Part shown: in pieces, positions 1 through 13,800 of the stretch | Layout: every line of letters begins with the position of its first letter | How positions within the stretch are numbered: the stretch's first letter is position 1 | Assembly (NCBI GenBank): GCA_017506865.1 | Contig: JAFCMP010000045.1 | Coordinates: forward strand, 124,001-188,000 | DNA length: 64,000 bases | Origin: Tribonema minus | Lineage: Eukaryota; Sar; Xanthophyceae; Tribonematales; Tribonemataceae | Reading direction: 5' to 3' | Made by a program: the position numbers and the translations under genes | The notes under the pieces: generated by a model | Seen by the model: the letters and a program-made list of their open reading frames with translations, nothing else | Told to the model about the DNA's origin: nothing | The model's database searches: none

Positions 1-459
1 CGACTAAGCTCAACGCCTGATTATAAATCGCGAGGGCTGCCAATACCTGGCGTTTGAGCCTGTGTTGTTTTCAAAACATACCAGCCTATCTAGCCTCAAG
101 TTGAGAGAAAGGACTGCCCAATGCCCTCTGTAGTGCGCTTTACGTGCAGGTCCTGTAGCACAGCAGCCAGTCGCACCTTAGCGTTCCCCCATATGCAACT
201 GCGAAGGTAATTGACGAGGGAAGGGGGGTGGGGGGGGAGGGGTCTTGCGCTGCACCGTAGCAGGCCGCGCTTGTACTTCACTTCGACCGCAAGACAACAC
301 CTCTTGGAAGTTGCAGTTCGACCTGGTCCATATATTGGTGCGCTTGCCTCTTGACTGCGGGGCATGCATGACACACCACCAGAAATGCGCACTGCCTCCC
401 TCTTGACTCAACAACACTCTGCATCTGCATGGTGCGTACTTTTTGGCCTATGCGCACAG
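1..459. other. Probable intron of the carrier gene, no exon seen
   Basis: The first recognisable exon of the carrier gene begins at 460 in mid-protein, so this stretch is probably the intron before it. It contains a G-rich run near 223–241 and a C/T-rich acceptor ending cacag at 459. I see no conserved coding segment on either strand. Confidence 0.5.
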
Positions 460-2842
460 GTTGGCAGTTTCGTGCCAGCAGGGATAGCCATCTACGAGGA
501 GGAGGGCATGAAGGGGTTTTATGGGGGACTGTCAACTCTGCTCTTCCGGGAGATGCCGTTTGCAATAGCCAAGTTCCTGGTCTTTGACCTCGTCAGAAAT
601 GCGTGAGTGCCGCGTTGCGTGTAGGGCTGTACATGTGCAGTGCCTGCATACCTTCACAACAGCGCGTCAATAAAAGCACCTGACACTTGCTGTGGCCATC
701 TGGACAGAATTTGTGTAGAGTTTGGGAAATATCCTTGGGTGGTGGCACACACAAGTGCTGGATCTGCAGCTGTAGCGAGCAGGTGTCGCCGGCATCTGCT
801 GCGCAGGTTATGTTGCCTGTGACCTTTGCTGGTGCGCCGTGCCTTTGCAGCACTTCACAGCTTGTTGGTGTATGCAGATGTGAGATAGCAGATTTGCAAG
901 TAGCCAGAGGCACAGCACACATGTGCTGATTTGAGACTGCACCTCACCTGACGCCTGGACAGCGTCCGCTTGACCCATGACTCATGTCTTGCCGGTTTGA
1001 GACTGTGCCTCAGCTGACACCAGAGCAGCGGCCACTTGTGCCGTCTTGCCAGTCTGCGACTGTACCTCAGCTGACACCAGAACAACCACCACGTGTGCCG
1101 CCGTAGCGTCAGCGTTTTTGTTACGGCCCCTGAGCGCTGCTGTGTAACAGTTACACGGTACACTGTAACGTCCTCCATTGTGCGCACGTCTCAGAGGCGC
1201 ATAACCAACGCGCCCCCCCCTCCCCCCCCCCCCCTCCCCCCCGTTTCTGCCCTGCCAGGCTATTCGAGGCATTTCCGCTGGCTCAAGAGGGGTTTCTGTC
1301 ATCACTGGCGCTGAGCCTGGTGTCAGGCATGGCAGCCGGTGTCGCGGGCGCCATTGTCAGCAACCCTGCAGACGTTCTTCTCACAAGGTGCTCCTCAGTT
1401 ATTGGCGTTCTCAAACAATGTGGGGCTGCTTTGCAGTGGCGCATGACGTCACCGTCCTCGTTCAGCTTCTGCATTTTGATCCGTTGATCCAAAATCGCAG
1501 TGGCGTGTACGCGTGGCTGACTGCAGCGCAGCGTTGCTACTAGCTCTCAACGTCACAGATCTGGCTAACAGCATTTGCAATTTCGACCAGACCCAGCATA
1601 GTCGCAGCATACTTGCCAGTTGCAGCTGCCCTCAGATAAGCGTCACGACTGCGTTGCTCTGAAACGCCTGTGATAGGGAGGGTGTGCAGCTGTGCTCGCG
1701 ACAGCCACAGCTGCAAACGCCATGCAGCAGAGGGCGCACTTCTGAAGTAGCACGGATGCGGCGCACCCTGCACTCACAGCTCATCCCCCCCAGCACCACC
1801 GCATTCCCTCAAAGGGCGGCGTTACTTCAACGCGTTGCTGAAACACTTATGGAAACGAATCAAAATTGTAGAGCTCCAGGTGACAAGGCATGATTAGCCG
1901 CCGGTGCCTTCCTAATACGTACTTCGCCTTTTCCTAATACGTGTTTCGCCTGCGCTGCGCCCCTCCTGCGCAGGCTAAATACCGCCTGCCGCGACCCTGC
2001 CCGCACGACCTGGCAAGCCGAACTGAAGGTCCTGCTGGCGGAGGAGGGGGGCTTCAAGAAGCTCGGCGATGGACTGGGCCTGCGCGCCGTCTTCTTTGGC
2101 TCCGCCATCGCGCTGCAGTTCTTCCTGTATGACTACTTCAAGGCCATACTCAAGGTGCGTGTTGTACGCACTGCCTCGCTGGGCCATCTGCGCTGCGGCC
2201 TGCGTTACGATGCACGCTGCTCAGGACTTGCATGCACTTCCAGAGTGCATGTCTGATGGCATGCGTGGTGTGGCCGTTGCGCTGCAGTGCGCAGCAGCAG
2301 CATCTGCCAGTGCAGCCGCGTATGCACCGTGCCTCTGCTGCCAGGCGCTTCGTGAAGAAGGTTGTGTGACTTCTGGAGTGTCTCACATTGGCGATGTGAA
2401 ACCCTGCGCACTGCATTCCACAAACGCAACTGAACACAAAGGAAGCGTCAGGCTATTCTATGCTGCAGCAAGCTATGCAGCGTACAGTTGGTGGTTCAGT
2501 GGGAGCCCCTGGCATGCGCCAGGTTCCCCATTGAAATCGTCGTTGCTGAGGTAGTTGTTGCATGTGCAGGAAGATGGACTGCCGCTGCGACCTGCATACA
2601 GTCGTCAATGAAAACGAATAAAACATCGTAGAGCTCTAGGTGAGAAAGGTGTGGTCAGCCGCAGATGCCTTCCACCAATAACCGCGGTCGCCGCTGCTGC
2701 AACGGCATTTGGCCAACAGTCAAGCATCAATACAACATGCTCACTGTTGCCTCCGCGGTTGCCTGGTGTGCAGGTAGCGCCTGATGATCTGGGGCAGGTC
2801 TTGGACGTCTTTGCAGACCGACTGTCCTTTTACGTGCCCTGA
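460..2842 (+). CDS. Mitochondrial carrier family protein, C-terminal 173 residues (5' end outside window)
   Basis: This is a membrane carrier of the SLC25 type, expected to exchange a solute across the mitochondrial inner membrane. Four exons join in phase: 460–602, 1259–1387, 1974–2154 and 2774–2842 (stop TGA 2840–2842). They give the last 173 residues of a family usually about 300 long, so the first repeat lies upstream of the window. Exon 1 ends the second repeat (GFYGGLSTLLFREMPFAIAKF). Exon 2 carries the third-repeat signature SNPADVLLTR. Exon 3 ends with RAVFFGSAIALQFFLYDYFK. The PAD signature followed by hydrophobic residues instead of a basic one, and the G-x-x-x-x-LQF ending, are closest to my memory of phosphate carriers, so that substrate is an inference. 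Donors are GTGAGT, GTGCTC and GTGCGT; all acceptors end in CAG. A plastid-envelope relative cannot be excluded. Confidence 0.85.
945..1095. repeat. Three tandem units in a carrier intron
   Basis: A unit of about 57–60 bp is repeated three times, with a core reading 'gactgTgcctcagctgacacc' in its second and third copies and decayed in the first. It lies wholly inside the intron between carrier exons 1 and 2. I see no coding role. Confidence 0.6.
1206..1242 (+). other. Near-pure C run serving as polypyrimidine tract
   Basis: A run of C residues with a few interrupting T residues lies 16 bases before the acceptor of the carrier exon at 1259. Similar C runs precede several other acceptors in this window. 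Confidence 0.6.
1851..1925 (+). repeat. Dispersed ~105-bp repeat, partial copy
   Basis: This is the left half of a repeat found at least six times. It shares 'aaacgaat', 'gtagagctc.aggtga' and 'agccg..g.tgcctt' with the copies at 2605, 34967, 58514 and 59563. It sits in a carrier intron. Confidence 0.55.
2605..2715 (+). repeat. Dispersed ~105-bp repeat, full copy
   Basis: A full copy runs from 'aatgaaaacgaat' through 'gtagagctctaggtga' and 'gccttccaccaataaccg' to 'cgccgctgctgcaacggc'. It lies in the last carrier intron, about 60 bases before the final exon. I see no terminal inverted repeats, A tail or target duplication that would assign it to a transposon class. Confidence 0.7.
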
Positions 2843-4805
2843 GGGGAGGCCCGGGCGCCGCCTTTTACAACACAAATACAACCACACGGCAACACAAGGC
2901 GCAGGTCCGCTCAGCATTCTGCACAGCTACAGCAACAGCACAAGCACAAGCAGCGATGGTTGCGTAGTGCTGCTGCAAATTTCGTGTAGCAACGCTCAAC
3001 CTGCAGTGAGCTGAGCACTGATGTGCTGCTGCTGAGCAATGGCGCAGTACTGCGAAACAGCATGTCACAACCATAGCACCTTAAAGGGAGGGCCGACGCG
3101 TTGGCAAGCACGCGCGTAACGTGCACCTTTGCATGTCTATGGACCCGATAGAGCTTTCAACGTTGCAGTCGATGCTGCTGCATTTGCGCCGCCACGGTGG
3201 CGGACAGCCTTAATACAACCAATTACTGACAGCTCACCTTGCTTTTATACAAATATCTTGAAGAAGTATTGCCTTGAGTGCTTTCTTTGCACCGACACAA
3301 AGCGCACGTGTTGAGGGACCTCGTGCATGTCAATGCCGCTGTCAATTGCGTCTCATCCATCTGGTCCAGCGTAAATAAATGTATTTGAAAGCAGCATGTC
3401 AAACCTGATGCGGTTTGCTGTCTCCACGCGGGGATGATGCAGCAGGCATGTGAAGCTGCACGCTTGTTAGCCGAAATACATAATCTAACGTTGTGGCATG
3501 CTTAAACTTCACATTGATATCACTGCGCGGTTCGGCAACACACCACCACAATGTTCTTGCGCCATTGAAAGCACTCCCTACCAAGTTTATTCACATTTCA
3601 TATTTCGAAGTAGTGGGCATGCATTCAAAATAAAGTCCTCTCTTCTCGACGCCAGTGCCATCAGAAGGCTCCCTGTTTGGTGACATTTACACATCTACAA
3701 CTTAGGCTATGTACAACAGAACTGAGACGTGTGAATTTGTCAAAGTGTTGACTTCTACTTCAAGTGTAGGCATCGAAGTCCAACGCGCCCCTGAGGCCGG
3801 GTCCCCCATTTCTATGAGCTGCTATCCGGTTTATTTCTGGGAGACCACTACATACTCGATGCCAGTTTGTGTCTTTGAAAGCCTCATGGCTGTCGTGGCC
3901 CGTGACCAGTTTTCAAGGCTCAACCGCAACAGTTGATCACCTGCCCGTGTGCAAGAGATGGACGGCCGATAGGACACTGCACCACAGCTTAGTCCATGGA
4001 ACGAGGCACACACAATTCCTATTGTGAGGGAAGATGCACCCTACCAGCAGGAAGGGGGGTGGGCTCGGGATCATCAGCGCGCATCGGCAGCAGCAAATTA
4101 CATATCTTTTCAATTGCATTTATGGAGCTGCCCATGACATAACTTTGTGATTGCGTTCTGTTCATCATTGTAGGGAAAGATGCACCTTACAAACAATGAA
4201 AGAAGGCAGGTCACAGTTGAGTTTGAAGTTCGGGTTGTGTTGAAGTTTGGCCAAAATGGAGCAGAGATGACGATGATCGCCGTGCTGAGGCAGGCGACTG
4301 CAGTAGCTGCTGCATCGTCTTATCGAGCTGGAGCAGCGGCAGCTCGGAGGCACAGGTTGCTTTTGCGATGGAAGCATACATCCCCTGAATGGTCCACTCT
4401 GCATTTGCGGTCATTGTGCACGCTGCTGCCGAGCTCAGGACAGCCTGCGAGACTGCATGCAAAGAGCTTCAGCTCGGCAATACCTAAAGGTGAAATGGGT
4501 GCGTCCGCTGATCAAAAATCAATTTAAGTTGGGGGTCAAGCATCCGGTCACCTGCGATTGAGTCGCATTGCGCCTGTAATCATCACTGGCACCTCCTGAT
4601 ACCTAGTCACTTTCATTGTCAAACGCTCTCGCATTTTTTGGCGCAACAGGTCCAGCTGATGCCATACAAAATGCTGCTGCACCTACACTTGTGGTCAGCA
4701 CACTTGACTGTTAATCTAGCAAGATAGCATTGCATCAGGTTCAGCATCCGTCATGCAGATGAACTCAACCACTACTATGCAAAATTCTATCACTGCTGTG
4801 CTTCC
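2843..4805. other. Intergenic stretch or 5' region of the next gene
   Basis: No conserved exon is seen in about 2 kb. A plus-strand frame from 4266 (start MTMIAVLRQATAVAAASSYR) looks like an organelle-targeting leader. It does not join in phase to the exon at 4819, so I do not call it an exon. Confidence 0.4.
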
Positions 4806-7800
4806 ATGCATTTTGCAGCACCGGCAGCAGCAGCAGCAGCAGCAGCGGAGGAGCCAAGTGAGGCGCCGACCGAATTCAATCAGGAGCGCTTTGATTTTGT
4901 TGTGGAGCAGTTGCGGCAAAAGATGCTGGCTGTGATGAAGTGGAAACAGGTGGGGGGGCCAGACCCCAGGACGCTACTGGAGAAGCGCCAGGGTGCGGTG
5001 TGGGAGTGCGAAAGCGCCATCTACAAAGTAAGAGCAACTGGCAAAAGCGGTCAAGCACTTCATGTAATCGAAACAGTAGCATCAATGATCAAAGTGAAGG
5101 TTGAACCACCGTTCACAACTAGGCTTCTCAAACGACTGTGCCTAAGCGGTCGCCAATTTTGATTGAACTGATTGATCAACCAATCGAGGCGTGCTTCGCT
5201 GCAAACACTGTCGGTGTTCCGTCGGTCATTCAGTTACACATTGGCCTGCAATCGGCCTGCACACTGCGGCTTATGGATGTCAGCCTCCGTAGTGCCAGAA
5301 GTAATGTGCTCGATGGAGCCCACAACATGTCTATGCACTTGTTACGCCATTCGGTCCAGTCTCGGTTCGCTGCGATGAGAGTCGATCGATTCGAGTAGGT
5401 ATTGACCGTAACCAATCCATCCACGTCCGCCGGGAGGCCTAACGCAAGCACCTTGAGCTCATCCTCTTGGGCTGCAGGCCTGCCGACACTGGTCACAAGC
5501 CCCACACCCGTGGGTTTGAGTTAGGGTTAGAGGTGGGTAGGGATAGGGTTAGGGTTACAGTTGAGCCACCTGCGACAACGGGTCACGCCGCCAAGGCATC
5601 GTGCCTTGCGCTTCTTGAGCAAAGGCCCAGAGCAGAGCTCTGCGCATGTAGGAGGCCAGCTGAACTGTCAGTGCTAACCTTTCGTTTGAGCGTGCGGCGC
5701 ATGGCGAAGAGGTAAGCGATCCTCGCAGACACGCGGCCATTTTGGACCATGTGGGGGCACTTGATGTGTGAGCATTGGGTAAGCAGGCATACCAAGGCGA
5801 GGGTGACGACTGCAACAAGCACGCAGGATCGTGTGGGGAAACATCCCAGTGCTCATTGGGATTCCCCGGTCCATAGATTACTGCACTTGCCTCTTGACCG
5901 TGGCGCACGCATGGTACACAACGAGAATCGCGCACTGACGGCACGTGCTACGCTCTGCCACGATGCGGCGCTCTGTACTGCTTGCTGCAGTCAACCGCCA
6001 CAACACCGCCTCAGCGGCCGCGCCAGGAGCGCCATGCCATTGCATACACGCCCCGTCTCGCACCTGCTTCTACATGAGACGCTGACGCCCCCACGCAGTG
6101 CACCTCTTACATCATGTACTCCATCAGCAGCAGCGCTCAGGTCTGCAGACCCTGCTGGCACAGGGCCAGAACGCAGAGGTTTACGAACCGCCTGACCCAT
6201 GCAGCACGGCACACCGCCAAACAGTCACCAAGGGCGCTGTCCGCCAACGCAGCCTCAGCGGAGGCCGCACTCAAGAAATGCCCCCCCCCGTTCGATGCGG
6301 AATTCACGTGCGGTTTCTCACTGAGCACTGCCACCGCGCAGACGCTCGCCTGGATGCGCCACGGCAACGAAGACGACGAGCGCCTGGCGGAGCGCGTGCG
6401 GAACTGGCGGCACGCCTATCACAAGCTGCAGCAGGCGCGGGCGCCGGCGGCGTCGGACGCGCTGACGCCATTGAGCTCGGAGGCAACACTCAGCGACCAC
6501 TTGAAGTCTGGTCGGACCCAGGTACGGGCTTGAAGTTGCAGCGGCGCTGCCCCCTGTGTGCCTTCGAATCGTGGCGTCTCAGAGATCACTTGGAGTTCGG
6601 TCGGATACGGGCGCGGCTTCGAGCGAAGGACCTGGCAAGCTTTCAGGTGGCGCTGACACCGTAGAGCGCATTGTTTTCTGTGGTGACGATGGTGGACGTC
6701 GAGCGCTGCAGTGCCGTCCCATCCGCGTTTACAGACCGTCTTCACTTGGCCAGCCTGTACACACCGCAGCCTGTGCGCGTGTGCGTCTCGGCTGGCTCAC
6801 CCCCAGCACCACGTAGCACCAGCGCCACTCGCCGGCGCCGAAGAAGTTCTGGCTCCCGAACACGATGCACCCTGAAGAGCGGTCGACCCCAGATGATTGT
6901 TCCTCGATGTCGTCGTGCACCATAAGACACTGTGCGGCTGAGCGTCAGCGACATTCACTGGTGCAGCAAGCGCACATGTCCGGCTGGGTGCTGTGTCTTG
7001 CCCGCAGCACTTCATGTGCGACCTTCTGCCCAGTCTGCTAGGGACACTAGCTGCACGTACCTCCGCCGATCAGCAGGCCAAGAGGCGCAAGAGGCTTGAT
7101 GACTACAACCCTGTCACCGTCTGATCAGCGTGCGTGCAAATTGTACGCACTGCGCGAGTTCACTGAGCATCGCCCGTTGCACCGCTGCAGGAAGCGCTGG
7201 CGCTGGTGCGCAACGAGCCCACCATCGCCACGGCAGAAGTTGCGGTTCGCCTGGTGACTGCTCTCGTGACTGCCGGCGCGAGAGAGGACGCGTTTGATCT
7301 GGTGCAGGTGCGCTTTGCTTGCTGGCAATGAGAAAATGTAAGGTTCCATGGGGTATGGGCAGCGGAGGGGGGTGCTCTCTGGGACTGCATCTTAGAGCAG
7401 CGCGGGAGATGGGAACAGGAGGGGGCAGGGCATTGGTGCATGCGCTGCGTAATGCAAGGTAGATGCAAGCACGCCACAACGCTGCGGGGCGCCACGCTGC
7501 ATGTACCGCGCGCGACGCGTCTGGCGTCCTGTGAACAGCGCCTGCGTCTAGCGATTGCATAGGGTCACATTGAGTGCGTGCCATTGCGCCGGGGCACCTG
7601 CTGTAAGTGCATGGATGCAACGTTGAGAGCTGTTTCTCCCTGGCCTGTTGCTGTACGCCACGAGAAGCAGATGTCAAGGCGATGAATGCAAGAGAAGACT
7701 GACGCCAGGCGTGCGCTGCAGAGTGTGCGTATTCGGAACTATTTGTTCACCGGCAAGTGTAACTGCCGCAACCGTCAAGCGCGCAGACGGCAATGAGCTT

Positions 7801-10800
7801 GTGACCGCCATCTGCTCCAACAGTTCGCATGGCAGCTGAACCTTGCATGCATGCCTTGCATACTTGAAGTACCACAGCTTGAAGTACCACAGCTGGCACG
7901 AAATGGCGCCCATCGAGGTGCCGCCAGCCGTCAGGCCCACTGCTGATGCGTTGCGACGCGTTCTGCTGCCTCTCTGATGATGCTCCGCAGCGCATGGTGG
8001 ACGCGCACCCCTACCGCTACGACGGCATCGGCCATCAGGTGAGCATCGCATGTTGAAGTTGAAGTTCGGGCGTCATTGATCGTCGCCGCCTGAGCTGCGC
8101 AGACAGGGCATAGTGTCGGCGGTGCCAGCCCAAATGGACAATACGTCAACGAACTGCTGTGGCTAGTGGCTGTGCCAGTTCGCCTGGACTTTTGTGAGGC
8201 AGCCAGAGGGATGGGAGACGGTCATCTGCACATGATCGCGAGTGTTGGCATCCCTTAAGGCTTAGGTCATGTGTGAAGTCAGCGGCATTTTATTTGTGCT
8301 GAGATGTCTGCAGCTGCTTCTTCGCATGCGCAGCCTGGCAGTTGTTGCAGAGGGTACTGCAGCCACCCGCCTCGCTGGCTGACAAGCAGTCAGTCCACGC
8401 GAAGCTTTGCAAATCTTCAAACTTGCTGACTTTTGCAGTTCGATATGATGCGTTGGCCCTTGCGCGCAGGCCGTGGCGGTGCTTCTGTTTCACGACCCAG
8501 ACATGTCTTTCAGGGAGGCATTGGAGCTGCTGGGAGGTCAGTCTTACTAAGACATGCATGCTGAGTTCCTCATTGTAAACCTGCATGGAGTCAATTTCCG
8601 TGGTGAATCCTGGAACAAAAAGCACTTGCAAGAACGTGCCTGTCAGCATCGATGCTCAATACTTGGGGACTTGCAGTCACTGCGACAGCTGCCATTCAAG
8701 CCGCGAAACGATCCCTCGTAGCGCATGGCGTCCACTGACTGCGCCCGTCCGTTTTACGTCGCAGCACGTCACTGATTGGTTGCATCGTTTCATGCTGAGG
8801 CAGCACTGCTTTTGAAACCTGGCACCACAAGTCCCCTTTGCGCGCAAATGCTGGTGCCCAAGCTGGTTGTGGTCTCAGGGGCTGATGTTGCCTGCAGGGT
8901 CAGCGCGCCGCTAATGCTAGAGCCAATCAATGCACGGCAGCAGCACGTGCAACGCCCAGGGTTTGTGACACGCACCTTGCATTGTGACTCGAAACTGCTG
9001 CTTGCCAGAAGTGATAGAAGAGGTGTGGGCTGTCAGGTCAGCATCAGTGCGGTATCGTCTCACCTGAACGAGGTCACAGACCCTTGCTGCTGCTAGTGGT
9101 GATCAACGGAAGAGAGGTGCGGCGAATGCCGCTCCATACAGTATGTAACATACTGTACAAGGGCACAATGGCCTTGCTGGACGGAATGCTCCTGCATGAG
9201 TGTCACCTGCGTGTGCTGTGGGGACCCAGTCCTTGATCCCTTTGCAGATGCGGTACGCTGTGCAAGTGACAGCCGCGGTGGCCGGCAGGTCTGGTTTTTT
9301 TTGTCGCCGTGTGCCACACAGCGCATAGAGACGACTGGGTGAACCTTTGTGTACTGTACCGAGCATGCACTTCATGTAGAACACTTGACGCTGAAATGAA
9401 AGGCCCCAAACCAGGGCGCGATGTACTCAACATGTCAATGCCCGCTCTCAGTGAAGACAGAACTGTCTCAGTATGTGCACTCTGTCCTGTGGTTTGCACT
9501 GCAGGTCTGCAGGGAAGGCGGATTTCCAGCGCGACCATGGCCCAGATGCTGCTGCGAGCAACACGCGCCGACTTTGAGCAGGTGAGATTGACGTGCCACC
9601 CGCAAGTTTTTGCGCGTGTCATCTCATTCTGCACTCTCGAGTACGACGGGCACGCTGCAGCCACTTGCGTGCCGCCATGGGCATCGGTGCAGGCGGCCTG
9701 TATCTGTGGTTAAAGACTACGGGTAAGATTGGAATGAGCACTCACCCCAATCCGCCTGGTGCCTGCGCTGGTGCCTGGGGCTCCGAGCATGCTGCACGCA
9801 TTGGTCCTCCAGGCAAGCAGCGACAGCGTGTGGATGTAATATGAATATACTGTAATTTCTTTGGTTAAATCGTGGATCGGATCTATGTATGCGCATGACC
9901 AATTCTTTGCTGCAGGCACTTACTTCCCTTGCTCTGACCACATGAGGCGCATGCGGTACACGCGCCTGCAGCTTCAAGGACTCTGGGGGCTCAACCATGG
10001 ACGCCATGGGCTCATGCTCGCATCCGACATTGCAAATAATGGTCCCTTAAAACGCATGTACTTCACGAAGTATTGACGTGCGCAGCTGCAGTGCCGCTTT
10101 ACTGCTGATGCGCGCTCGGCATTGCGCGAGGCTCAAATCGTAACGTCTACAGGCTGTCACCTGCACGTCGCCCCCCGTCTCCGAGCGCCAGTCGAATGCA
10201 GCAGGAGCGCACACATTTTCAGCTGCGGGAGCGCTCGAGAAGCTACCCTCTCACTGTCATCGGATGCTGAGCGCTGCTGCAGCTTTGCGTTGAAGCGGAA
10301 GCCCTGGCGCGCCAGTGGAACAGCTCCACGGTGAAGTTCCCGTTCCAACCGATACACCGCATCGTGGCCGCCGCCGTCACATGCGCGCACAAGGTGCGTT
10401 GCAGTTGTCACCGTCTGCTGACACTTCAGTTGCGCCAAAAAACCTTGTGCAGCGCAGTTTATGCCGTCCACTGACACATCATCTGTGTTGCAAATAGACG
10501 CGCGTGAACTGGTGCGAGCGCTTCTCGTGATGTTCGCATGTACTCTTGGCGCCAGAGCGCCCAGCCAGACTAGAAGAGCAATTTGTGCAGGGCGCACGGC
10601 TGCTGTTGTCAGAAAACCAGATTTGCAGGTTCGTGCAGTGGCGCCCCCTTGTCGGCAACAGCGGCAATCCTGACAGCATTTACTTGGCATGGCTTTCAGA
10701 GGATTTGTCACCCCGACCTTAAACGCTCCGACAGCACAACAAATGTTTATAGTCGTCGGTACTGCCCAGGCTGCGCACTGTGTTGGTGCTTGGATGGTTA

Positions 10801-13800
10801 CCATAGTGACCGTCCTACTGCTTCTGCAGGTGTCTCCTGCAGAGTAGCCGGTAATCGCGAATCTCTATGCAATGATGGTACACTGCAGGCTCAGTCACAT
10901 TTATCCGGGCCAGTTCACAGTGCTACACAAACAGTCAAGCTGCCTATGTTCATGCTCTACTGCTGTCAACTTGCTACCACCTGTGAGGTACCCGGCGCAT
11001 CATGCGACATCTGGATTGTGATCTGTGAAGATGCATACTCCGCGGAGCAACAGTGTTCTTGCATCACATCGAGTGTACTATCATTACTCATACCCTCGTC
11101 AATCCCTGTGTTCAGCACAGCTCCTGAATGCTGCTTGCCTCGTGCGCTGCTGACTACTCTGTCCATACTCCTCCCCAAACCTGCATGCGCACGCTTCTTT
11201 TTCAGATGGGGTATGGCGAAGAGGCTGCAAGGCTGCTTGCAGTGACACACCAGCTCATGTACATGTAAGTGCCAGAATACTTCCTATTAGCTGTCACCTC
11301 ATGCATTTGCCGCGCAAATGGGGTATTAACGCCGTAAAGTGACTCATCAACAATGCACTGCACCGGCACACTCGGGGTCAAAGTCAGAGCTTGCCTATCG
11401 CAGTCATCCGCATCATTGTGCGGATGGTGTTGATACATTTGAAGTAGTTGAGCACTGCACCGCTGCAGTCGACAGTCTGTGTGCGGCATATGCCTGCCGC
11501 TGCAACGGGTGTGTCTGCATCAGTCAAGCACCCATGTGCTGCTTGGCCCCTTGCAGCAAGTGACAAAGGTTACAGGTTTAGTGAGGAACCTTGTTGGTGT
11601 GGCTCTGACCATTTTTTCACTGGGTGATGCCGTATCTAAAAGATGTGAAGTCCTGTTGTGAGGCACCATTGTGGGTGCTGTAGTAAAGCTGTGAAGATCG
11701 TCATTGTGGGCATAGTCCCCCCTTGCCTATGAACACCTGACGCACGTCCGGCGAGCTGAGCACTCATGATCAGTGCTCAATCGACTCACCTGTTGCCAAG
11801 CCTACCCTCAAACACGACGGCACTCTACTGCCTAGCAGAGAGCTCTGCACAGTTTCAGGCCAAATAACTCCTATGCAAATGACAAAGAGAGCTTTGAAGC
11901 CCAGTATCTGAGCTCTTTCACGCCGTAAGCAAGAGTTGTAATCATAGCAACAAGCACATTGCTTGGTGGTGCATCTGATTCTCCGATCATGGTGTAAAAA
12001 AATTGACTTGCTGCATAGCTGTTTCTGTGTCATTACGCTGTACCATTGTCGGCCACGTCCATTTCCTGCGCTGACCATGCTGTGCTGGCATCCTGTATTT
12101 TGTCTCACTGATTACCTTAAAAGAATATGCGTGCAGCTGAACGTTCCAGATCCTGCATTGACAACTGCCTTGAGCGTCAAATGGCAGTCAGAAGCTGCAC
12201 AGTCAGATGGGGTCGTGCTGCTGCCGTCCTACCATTTTTTGTGGCGCTCGAACGCAGGCTTCGGCCTGCGCCACCTGAAGTGGAAGGGTAGGTAGGTAGT
12301 GCGCAAGGCAGCATGAACTGCCCTTCGGTGCCTCTGCTGCTACTGCCGGGCCCATTCTGGGGCTGACATGGGTGCTTCTTGTTATTGCTGCTGCCGCCTG
12401 CCTGCAGGCAGGATCCCACCGTCAATCCTGTCTACAACGCCGCTGCGCTGATGGTGCAAGTGCTGCAGCCGACCGTGAGTTTTTAAAATACTTCCAAAAT
12501 AATGAGTTGCTTTTAAAAGGTAGAGATGATGTAGATAAGGCTATTGATGATCGACGCGTCTTAGTCGCTCATCATCAAGAAAAATGTATGGGACAATAGT
12601 AGGTAGCAGTAGAGCATTATTCAGCCAAGATATTCATGTGCCCAATGAGCGTGCGAACAAGTGTATGGCTTGGGGTAGGGTTTGCATTTGCAGATCAGAC
12701 CTCAGAATGCGATCCTCGCTCGTGATGTCTCAGCACCGCTGTGAAATGCTGCGTCATTGGCGTCACGCCAACACTCCGCGCACTGCACCCAGACGTACAG
12801 CCAAGTTGAAACTCAGCACGTTGAGAGCGCAGTTTCTAGCGTTGGAAAGAGGAGGAAACCAAAGATTGCGCATGCAGGTCTTTGCGTCAGTCGAGGGTGT
12901 ATGCATTCACAAAAAAAAGGAGAAGCTGCTGAGCCGTGTTGCAGCGACAGCATTGCTCTGAGAAGGAGTGGCGCTGCTCGCTCTGGCCCACCTCAGCTCA
13001 ACCTCGCTGTTTGCTTCGTCCTTTACCTGTTCGCCAGCGGCATCGCGTGCGTGCTTCAGTACGTTGAAGTGCACATACAACGGCGCCACTGAGCAAGCAC
13101 TGCACTATGGTATATGCATGTGATGGCACCATCGGCAGCAGCGCTCCGCATCAATTCATCCATGAATCGCAACAGCAATCACCACTGCTCCCAGTCGTCA
13201 CGTGCGCGGCCTCGGGCCGCCCTCGCTCTAGTTGCACACGATGCAACAATCGACCTGAACACAGCCCGCACTCTCCAGCAGGATGCATTGCAAGCGTCGC
13301 ACTTTGCACATCACTCTCGCTCCTCCGCCCGCCCACTGCCGCCCCCGCCCCCCCCCCCCCCCCCCCCCCGCAGAAGCAACTGGCGCTGCTCCTAGAGGCC
13401 GGGCGCTGGGAACACCTCGGCCCGTTCTCCAAGTGGATGGCGCTGTGGTCGACCGGCAAGGACACGATGCTGCCGCCGCCGCCGCCGCCGCCGTCGAAGT
13501 CGCCGCCGCTGCAGGCGGGCGGCGCCGCGCGCAAGATCGCGCCCTCTGAGTCTGGGCCGACGAAGCGTGGCCAGCTGAAGCGGCGCATGGCGGACATGAT
13601 CGTGACGGCGGCGGCGGCGCGCGCGGCGGACGTGGCCGCCGCGATAGGTGGGTTTGGCCGGTGGCACTGGCGTGTTGCTTGGAGTGTGCACGTGTGTGTG
13701 TGATGGTTGACTGTCGCAGTAGGACAGTGCCAGTCAGCCATTTGGGTGCCACAGCGAATGTGAAGTGCCGCGGAGTGTGCTCGTGCCTGTACCAGCTGAC

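Noticed and set aside
4266-4355. A mitochondrial-targeting-like leader as first exon of the large gene
   Set aside because: Its natural donor (cacag then gttgct) leaves phase 2, while the next exon needs phase 1, and the donor is weak.
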